DNA of 64,000 bases from assembly GCF_020283565.1 (NCBI RefSeq), contig NC_060063.1:37286635-37350634 (forward strand). Direction: 5' to 3'. The position numbers were made by a program, and so were the translations under genes. The notes under the pieces were generated by a model. It saw only the letters and a program-made list of their open reading frames with translations. It made no database searches and was not told the DNA's origin. The stretch comes from Trifolium pratense (Eukaryota > Streptophyta > Magnoliopsida > Fabales > Fabaceae). This document shows, in pieces, positions 57,001 to 64,000 of this stretch; position 1 is the first letter of the stretch; each line of letters begins with the position of its first letter.

Positions 57001-57549
57001 CCGGAAAAAAAAAAAAGAAATATGCATAACAAAAACAAATAATGAATAATGTATTAAAATTTGAAATATTATTATTTTTGGACCAATATATCACTGACTT
57101 AAAGGTTGAAATATCTTTGCAGATACACCACCCTACTATAGTGAAAGACAATCTCACACACACTAGTGTGTTGCAATTGCTCCGACTGTCATCTCCGATA
57201 ATAGAAAAATAATTAGTCCTATCAATTTTTTTTTACTTGATATGCTGCTATAAATTAAAATAAAAAATAAAATATAGTACTGGCATTATTATTTACCCGG
57301 ACAATTATTCCTTTAAATGCTAGTCACACAAAACTCAACCAATAATGACTCATACTAGTACTATATTTGCATTGTCGTTTTGGTTAAAAACAACTATTCA
57401 ATTTCCCAAGGTCAAGGGAGGAAGGCTCATGCTCTAAATTGTAAGGATCATGACAAAGTGGATTCACATTGGCCTATACTAGTACTAGCGGTAAAAATGG
57501 GAGACAAAAATCACATTCCAACAAAACAATCTATAAGAATAAAATGTCA
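57001..57549. other. Intergenic DNA left of copia B
   Basis: No supported feature. The frame at 57380-57667 runs into the copia B LTR and is not called. Confidence 0.5.
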
Positions 57550-57890
57550 AAAATTAAGCAATATATCGATACATAGAAAAATGAGGACAGTTGGAGATTG
57601 TATCAGAATTGGTTGTTGTATTCATGTGATTTGCTCTACATACATATATGAGTATACAAGAATCTGAGTATTAAACTCTAGATAATTTGCCTATAATAGA
57701 AAAAACTATTAAATACAATTGATATACAATTTCCTAATATAAGTTATATGCTTTGATTTTATGTTGAGCAGATATGTACAACACTGCCAGCACATGCTTA
57801 CACAATTCACACGCTTAGTTGATTTGCTGAAACTTTGGCATTCATTAGCATCTTGATATTTTCCTTAATTTGAATAGTATATCCTTAACA
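57550..57890 (-). repeat. 3' LTR of copia B
   Basis: Shares AATTAAGCAATATATCGATAC through ATATCCTTAACA with the right LTR. It differs by several substitutions and a 5-6 bp indel (CTAGATAATTT against CTAGCCTATAATTT). Confidence 0.9.
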
Positions 57891-57905
57891 CCCCCCCTCA
57901 AGTTG
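57891..57905 (-). other. Polypurine tract of copia B
   Basis: The minus strand reads AACTTGAGGGGGGG before the LTR start TGTTAAGG. Confidence 0.8.
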
Positions 57906-58539
57906 GAGGTGGAATTGAAATCTCAAGAACACCCAACTTGCCGAGTAGTCGTTTATAAGCATCGCCTCCGAGAGGTTTAGTAAAAATATCAGCTAGTTGG
58001 TCAAATGACCGGAGATATGAAGGACTGATAAGACCTGATTTAATTTTCTCACGAACGAAATGACAATCAATTTCAATGTGTTTGGTGCGTTCATGGAAGA
58101 CTGAATTTTCTGCAATGTGAATAGCAGCTTGACTATCACAATAAACTGTGATAAGGTGAGGATGATCAATACCGAGATCAGAGAGAAGATATTTTAACCA
58201 TTGTGACTCAGAAGATAAAGTTGCAAGAGAACGATATTCTGCTTCAGCAGAAGAACGTGAAATTGTTGGTTGCTTCTTGGTTTTCCATGAAATGGGATTA
58301 GAACCCAACATGGTAAAATAGCCAGTAGTGGATCGACGAGTTGTGGGGCAACCAGCCCAATCAGAGTCAGCATATCCAACTAAATTAATGGAGCTAGATG
58401 CTGAAAGGAATAACCCTTTGCCGACACTCCCTTTAAGATATCGAAGGACCCTTGTGGCTGCATCGAAATGAGAGGTACATGGAGATTGCATGAATTGACT
58501 GAGAGTGTTAACAACATATTGAATATCAGGTCGTGTCAC
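57898..58539 (-). pseudogene. Copia B RNase H
   Basis: RNase H with GYADSDWAGC, the RSSAEAEYRSLA motif and YCDSQAAIHIAENSVFHERTKHI, ending FTKPLGG. It is in the same frame as the RT piece at 58612-59709; a TAG at about 58609-58611 lies between. Confidence 0.93.
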
Positions 58540-58611
58540 TGTTAGATATAATAGACGACCAATGAGACGACGATAGACTGTCGGATCAGGAAGAGGGCTT
58601 CCGTCATTGGG

Positions 58612-59709
58612 CTATAGACGAAGGTGTTGCTCCATAGGAAAATCTGATGGTCGACAACCAGTCATACCTGAGTCAGATAAAATGTCAAGTGTATATTTTC
58701 TTTGACATAGGAATATTCCTCTTTTAAAACGGGATACTTCAATGCCTAAAAAGTAGGAAAGATTGCCAAGGTCTTTGATAGAGAAAGACTTAGCAAGGAA
58801 TCGCTTTATATCTGAGATGGCATCTTCATTATTGCCAGTGATGATGATGTCATCAACGTAAACAAGGACAAATATAGTCGTTTGATCATATTTGTAAGTG
58901 AATAGACTATAATCAGAAATTGATTGACAAAAACCCTTTTGAATGAGAGTGGTGGAGAATTTTGAGAACCATTGACGCGAAGCCTGTTTAAGACCATAAA
59001 TTGACTTGTTTAATTTGCAAACATATGGTTTCCCCTTATGAGAGAATCCAGGTGGTAATTTCATATAAACTTCTTCATTGAGATCTCCTTGAAGAAAAGC
59101 ATTGTTAGCATCAAGTTGATGTAATGACCAATTTTTAATAGCAGCGATGGAGAGAAGAAGTCGAACTGTGACTAGTTTGGCGACTGGTGCAAAGGTATCA
59201 TGATAGTCGATGCCTTGAACTTGAGAGTATCCTTTGGCAACTAAACGAGCCTTATATCTCTCAACGGTACCATCAGAGTGATATTTGATTTTGTAAACCC
59301 ACTTACAACCGATTGCGGATTTACCTTCTGGGAGAGGACATAAAACCCAAGTGTTGTTTGATTCAAGGGCCTGAATTTCTTTAGCCATAGCTTCACGCCA
59401 TTCAGCTGATTGTATGGCTTGAGAATAAGATTTTGGTTCTTTATTCTCAATGATATTGATGAGAAAAGCTCGATGAGAAGTGCTTAGATTTGATAATGAT
59501 AAATAATTTTCCAAAGGAAAATTAATTTTTGATGTAACATGATTAATGTTAATTACGTAATCCGTGAGACGAATGGAAGGAGTACGAATACGTTGAGGAT
59601 AACGACGGTCTGAGGGGTTTACTTCTGTAGAAGGATTTTCTTGGAGAGTTTCTACAGGAAATGTTGAGAGATCAGATGAGGTATCATCCTGAGAAGTGGG
59701 AACAGTCAC
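58612..59709 (-). pseudogene. Copia B RT
   Basis: Contains [58 protein letters not shown] and the YVDD active site ([13 protein letters not shown]). The N-terminal 75 residues are the Ser/Pro/Asn-rich integrase-RT linker. Upstream, the same frame continues with two stops (near 60025 and 59884) through KGYRIYDMKTRQIYVSRDV to the integrase. Confidence 0.93.
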
Positions 59710-60024
59710 AATTGCGTCATTTGGATTATCATTGTGACTATTTCTAGGAGGGTTATTAGGTTGAGTTGGTAAAGTGGAAGACGAGTCGTCAAATTCAGAA
59801 TCAAGAATTTGAGTGTTGATGCTTATTGCATTATTAAAAGGAGGAGATTGAAGATCTTGATAAGGAAATATAGTTTCATAAAACTAAACATCGCGAGAGA
59901 CATATATTTGACGAGTTTTCATATCATATATGCGATATCCTTTTTGATTAAAAGGGTAACCAACAACAATACCAGGTTTGGACCGCTCATCAAATTTATG
60001 TTGGATATTCATATTTTTAGCAAA

Positions 60025-60582
60025 TCATAGACATCCAAAGACACGAAGTGATGAGTATGAAGGAGGAGAACCAAGTAAAATTTGATGGGGAGATTTATAT
60101 TTTAGGATAGGAGTAGGAAGTTTGTTTATAAGATATGCTGCAGTAAGTACATATTCACCCCAAAAAGAAAGGGGTAAGTTCGCTTGAAAGCGTAACGCTC
60201 TTGCAACATCTAGAAGATGTCGATGTTTTCGCTCCACAACTCCATTTTGTTGAGGAGTTGCAACACAACTGCGTTGATGAATGATGCCATGGTCATGAAA
60301 CCATGTTTGCATTTGTTTGGACAAAAATTCTGAACCGTTGTCAGAACGGGTGGTTTGAAGTTGGGGAAGAAATATGTCCCTATTTCCTGAGTTGACTTGA
60401 TTGATTTTAGAATTAAATTGGCGATTTATTTGATTAAAAAAATGAACTAACATTGTGAATGTTTCAGATTTATGTTGCATTAGGTACAACCAAGTACATC
60501 GCGAATAATCATCGACAATTGTTAGAAAAAAAACGTGATCCATTGTTTGATGGAATGGAGAATGGACCCCAAATGTCAACAT
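60025..60582 (-). pseudogene. Copia B integrase, C-terminal half
   Basis: Catalytic core parts TIVDDYSRCTW, RSDNGSEF and CVATPQQNGVVERKHRHLLD, ending at LRVFGCL followed by TGA. The first residues are out of register; the true join with 60509-61453 is a one-base frameshift in a T run near 60525. Confidence 0.92.
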
Positions 60583-61453
60583 GAATTAATTCAAAACAAT
60601 GAGATGAATATGATGTTCTTGAAGAAAAAGGTAAACGTGATTGTTTCGCACGCGGACAAACGTCACAAATAAAATCTTTATTGGCATTAATATTTGGAGA
60701 ATTCTTAACAATGAAATTGAAACGCGACATAGATGGATGACCGAGGCGTGAATGCCATAGGTCAACCTTATTACAATGCTTAGAACTAAAAAAAGAACTT
60801 GATGAGTGACTAAGGCAATAGTGATCCTTGTCATGTTTATTTGATACTGATTCAGCATTCAGATAGAAGAGTCCATTCCGAGCACTAGCCTGACCAATCG
60901 TCTTCTTCGTTGACCGGTCCTGAAATATGCAACCAGAGGATGAAAATATTACATCACAGTTTATTGATTTTGTTAATTGTGAAATAGACAATAGATTGAA
61001 TTTGAAAGTCGGAATGTGGTAAACATTCGTGAGTGTAAGTGATGGTGAACAATTAATAGTGCCTATGTGTTTCACAGACGCGTGAGAACCGTCAGGTAGT
61101 TGAACAAATATATGATTATTAACAGGAGAATATGTTGAAAAATAAGAAAGAGTGGTGCAAATATGATTAGAAGCACCAGAATCGATGATCCATGAAAATG
61201 GAATACAAGTAAAAGCTGTACCTGCCAAGTTCACTGAGGATCCCACAGTGTCCTCTTTAGCTAGGAGAGATAGGAGTTTTTGATACTGTGCGCTTGACAA
61301 TTGATTAGCGGAAGTGGACGATGATAGTTCTGATTTCTTTTGTGGCTTACTTGGAAAACCATGAATCTGATAGCAAGTAGCAATAGTGTGACCATACTTA
61401 TTGCAGTTCTCACAATAAGGACGCGGACGTTTTCCTTGATTGCGATATGACAC
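60509..61453 (-). pseudogene. Copia B zinc knuckle, protease and integrase N-terminal half
   Basis: CCHC knuckle (CENCNKYGHTIATCYQIHG), aspartic protease (WIIDSGASNH), integrase zinc domain (LWHSRLGHPS, FICDVCPRAKQSR) and the first catalytic Asp in HVDIWGPF. The last few residues follow a frameshift and are spurious. Confidence 0.92.
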
Positions 61454-61546
61454 TTTAGAGGTTTGAAGCGCCGCTGATTCTTCAGCAGGGAGAGGTCGAA
61501 AATTGATCTCTTGTTGTTTTTCTTCCTGGCGAACTGTATTATATAT

Positions 61547-62023
61547 TCACTGAATGGATGGAAAAGGATCCATGAGAAGGATTTGGCTGCGGACAGCCGA
61601 GAAACGATCATGAACTCCTTGAAGGAATTCCATTGCTCGGTCTTGATTTTGCTGGTCAATGATGCTTTTAGCATTACCGCAGATACATGGATTGACAGGA
61701 GCAATAGAATTTAGTTCATCCCAAAGGGATTTGAGTTGAGTGAAATAAAGAGAAACTGACATGCCTTCTTGTTTGAGGGCGGAGATTGATTGTTTCAATT
61801 GATAAATTTTAGGAGCATTTGACTGAGAGAATCGATCTTTTAGATCGGTCCAGATTTGCGCTGCAGTTTCAACGTACAAAATACTGGGACGAATCTCGGT
61901 TGAAACCGAGTTAAGGATCCAACTTGCAACCAGATCGTTGCATCGTTGCCATTTAGAAAGATCTTCTTTCTTTTTCGGACTTGTAAGTGTCCCATCGACA
62001 AAACCGAATTTGTTTTTTGGCAC
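61547..62023 (-). pseudogene. Copia B gag, main part
   Basis: UBN2/retrotrans_gag type, with KNKFGFVDGTL, CNDLVASWILNSV, IWTDLKDRFSQSN and FLQGVHDRFSAVRSQIL. An in-frame TGA follows SIQ; the next codons (IYNTVRQEEKQQ) show the protein continued into the zinc knuckle. The N-terminus lies in another frame at 62024-62207. Confidence 0.92.
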
Positions 62024-62258
62024 GAAGTGCCCTTGTCACGGCGCGACTCCAGGAACCATAGTTATCACCGGTAAGTAAAGGTGTAACAAGGACAGTTGAA
62101 GGGTTATCTGAATGGTGAATAACACAGGGATCTGTGTTTGAGTGATCAGTGATGGGTGGATTGGCGGAAGAAGGGACTGGAGTGATTAGGGGTGGGATAT
62201 CAGACATGGTGACAGAGGGAGAAAAAAAATGTCGATGAAAAAGAAAGGGAGTAAGCAA
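61953..62258 (-). pseudogene. Copia B gag, N-terminus
   Basis: The likely start is the MSDIPPL Met (about 62207) rather than 62258. It contains the typical LLTGDNYGSWSRAVTRALRAK motif. An extra base in a run of six A/T near 62012 shifts the frame away from 61547-62023. Confidence 0.9.
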
Positions 62259-62284
62259 TGGATATTAACCAGGATAAAACAATA

Positions 62285-62292
62285 CTGATACC
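62285..62292 (-). other. Degraded primer binding site of copia B
   Basis: The minus strand reads GGTATCAG next to the LTR edge; the rest of the tRNA-Met match is lost. Confidence 0.6.
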
Positions 62293-62295
62293 TTA

Positions 62296-62639
62296 TAAAT
62301 TAAGCAATATATCGATACATAGAAAAAGGAGGACAATTGGAGATTGTATCGGAATTGGTTGTTGTATTCATGTGATTTGCTCTACATACATATATGAGTA
62401 TACAAGAATCTGAGTATTAAACTCTAGCCTATAATTTGCCTATAATAGAAAAAACTATTAAATACAATTGATATACAATTTCCTAATATAAATTATATGC
62501 TTTGATTTTATGTTGAGCAGATATGTACAGCACTGCCAGCACATGCTTACACAATTCACACGCTTAGTTGATTTACTGAAACTTTGGCATTCATTAGCAT
62601 ATTGATATTTTCCTTAATTTGAATAGTATATCCTTAACA
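62296..62639 (-). repeat. 5' LTR of copia B
   Basis: Second LTR copy, about 344 bp, ending ATATCCTTAACA. Confidence 0.9.
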
Positions 62640-63057
62640 AAAATGTCATTTAAACCCTAACTATAAAAGATTTAGTTCTAAAGCATTTTGGAGTTCTTAA
62701 ATTGTTTCCGCGCTCGTTATAAAACCCATTGTGAAAATCAGGAATGTTTTAAAATGGTTATGAAATTGCATTTCATGCGAAACAATTTTAATTTTAAACG
62801 AGTTTTGATTTTATAAAATTAATTTGACATATTTCAAAATGATCTCGAGTTTAAAGATTTTGTATCTAAATGTGATTCTTTACGAGTCCACTTAGCATGG
62901 TCAAGTAACTCTTTGTAACCATTATAATGCATTCAACCAAAGAGAAAGTTTTATGACATTCAATTCAATCTTACATCCCACCCATATATATATTTGTTGT
63001 AAAGATCACAACCCTCAAATATTTTTTTGGTTACATTGAAGACAATAAAATTTAAAC

Positions 63058-63106
<49 letters not shown>

Positions 63107-63688
63107 TAAATATCTCACTGCTAGACCAAACATAATTATTTCTACCCTTGTATTTAAAACTACACATCCATCATTAATTTATGTCTTCATCGTCATGGTC
63201 CAAAAGAATTATTTCACCACCTAAATGCCCCCTTCTTTTACCTCAATTTAATTGATGTGTTCACTTTTTCAAAATTAATTTTCCCCACACATTTAATCTA
63301 TTATTGTAAAACTAATTTTGCAATAAAATTTATATAATTTTTTTCAACTTAATATAAAAGCTAATTAAATTTCATCAATTAAACTAACTAAATGTAGAAA
63401 GATTTAGTACAAGAAAAAGATACCAAAGTCAATTATAATAACCAAAATCACACTATAGCCAAAGAGGTTGGAGATGGAGCCCCATTAAACAAAAAGTAGA
63501 AAGGACGTTTCAGCTTCATACAAGGAAACACAACAGGACAAAACACTTTGACCTTATCACAACATTAATTAGCAGGGTAAAACTGGAACATAATTACTTT
63601 CCTAATATAAAAAAACCTTTTTTTTTTCTTCACAAAATACTACCATTATTTTCTTTCTACTTTCTAAAACTACTTTTCCTTTCTTCAT
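62640..63688. other. Intergenic DNA and 3' region of the FLZ gene
   Basis: AT-rich with an (AT)n microsatellite at 63061-63101. The part nearest 63688 should contain the 3' untranslated region of the FLZ gene. The frame at 63027-63224 is only the microsatellite. Confidence 0.55.
63061..63101. repeat. (AT)n microsatellite
   Basis: About 20 AT units. Confidence 0.97.
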
Positions 63689-63860
63689 TCAATAAGCAAA
63701 ACCACCATTTTGGTTTCTTCTTCCTTTTTCATGATAAGCAGCTTCTGAAGAAGAAATTGCAGCAAAATAACAATTCTCATTCTGAACATTGTTACTTTCT
63801 TCCTCATCCATGAAAATCTGCTTGCATCTACATTCCACACTGCAGAAAGCTCTGTCCCCT
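63689..63860 (-). CDS. FLZ-type (DUF581, FCS-like zinc finger) protein, last exon; gene continues beyond the window
   Basis: The minus strand from 63860 reads GDRAFCSVECRCKQIFMDEE and on to a TGA at 63689-63691, 56 residues in all. This is the second half of the FLZ domain: FCSVEC carries the second cysteine pair of the zinc site, and the QIFMDEE end is the family's usual close. The tail is Asn/Ser/Gly-rich. The first half (the CxxC part) must lie in an upstream exon. The bases above 63860 end in AG preceded by a T-rich stretch on the minus strand, a normal 3' splice site; the intron runs through 63861-64000. FLZ proteins are plant-specific adaptors that bind SnRK1 kinase in energy and stress signalling. 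A longer frame overlapping here (63685-63891) is a different frame and is spurious. Confidence 0.85.
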
Positions 63861-64000
63861 CTTCACATTTTAATGTGCACAAACAAAACAAAAAAAAAAC
63901 ACAAAAATGAGCTAAAAATACTTCACCAGAAAATAGTATATATGCATAATAAATTAGTTATATAAATTCAAGATAATTACACATGAAATTGTACCGCTAT
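63861..64000 (-). other. Intron of the FLZ gene (partial)
   Basis: Non-coding, AT-rich, with a poly-T stretch (minus strand) close to the acceptor at 63861. The donor lies outside the window. Confidence 0.65.

Larger units (their letters stand above)
57550..62639 (-). mobile_element. Ty1/copia retrotransposon B (Ale/Retrofit-like), decayed
   Basis: LTRs of about 340 bp (57550-57890 and about 62296-62639) flank a minus-strand copia gag-pol. The minus strand starts TGTTAAGGATATAC. The purine tract AGGGGGGG abuts 57890, and a degraded primer site GGTATCAG lies at 62285-62292. The word AAAATGTCA occurs on both outer flanks (57541-57549 and 62640-62648), so TGTCA or AAAAT is the likely duplication. 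Frameshifts and stops are spread over the polyprotein. Confidence 0.9.

Noticed and set aside
63685..63891. 68-residue minus-strand frame starting with Met
   Set aside because: It overlaps the FLZ exon in a different frame and shows no motif; the FLZ frame explains the sequence.

Overview
This window is nuclear DNA of a flowering plant, most likely a legume. It is AT-rich, intron-bearing and packed with nested LTR retrotransposons, a CACTA transposon, Helitron ends, SINEs and MITEs. The legume placement is inferred from the style of the repeats (a SIRE/Maximus-like copia element with an env-like remnant, Ogre-like LTR fragments); no sequence search was possible. Only two ordinary host genes are visible: an intact, intronless GeBP-family transcription factor gene (27052-28224, +) and the last exon of an FLZ (DUF581) zinc-finger gene running off the right edge (63689-63860, -).

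Layout. 1-9475: Tekay-type Ty3/gypsy chromovirus (minus strand) whose left LTR is cut by the window edge. Its integrase is split by a 1.8-kb insert (2599-4425) with perfectly placed 447-bp inverted arms. 10351-26232: Ty1/copia element A (minus), TSD ATGAA, one gag-pol frame with three in-frame stops. Its gag is split by a very young, coding-poor SIRE-like copia element (15236-24551, plus, TSD GAGTT). 26233-27051: host DNA with a SINE and a Stowaway-like MITE, then the GeBP-like gene. 30547-31732: MULE-like foldback element with a 9-bp TSD. 34326-39816: short-LTR copia element C (plus, TSD AAAAT), with no coding capacity but more than twenty small hairpins, inserted in an older Ogre-like LTR fragment. 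40622-47598: CACTA element (TSD AAA) with a transposase C-terminal fragment and a multi-exon transposase_24/Ulp1-protease gene. 48100-49943: decayed Helitron helicase with a clear 3' terminus. Two further Helitron-type 3' ends are at 53235 and 55937. 56460-56880: SINE cluster. 57550-62639: Ale/Retrofit-like copia element B (minus), decayed.

The coding content is mostly transposon machinery at different stages of decay. The two youngest-looking LTR elements (SIRE-like and copia C) have almost identical LTRs yet no usable gag-pol, so they were probably moved in trans. Each carries its own dispersed family of short palindromes. The most unusual objects are the hairpin array of copia C and the long-armed, invertron-like insert in the gypsy integrase.
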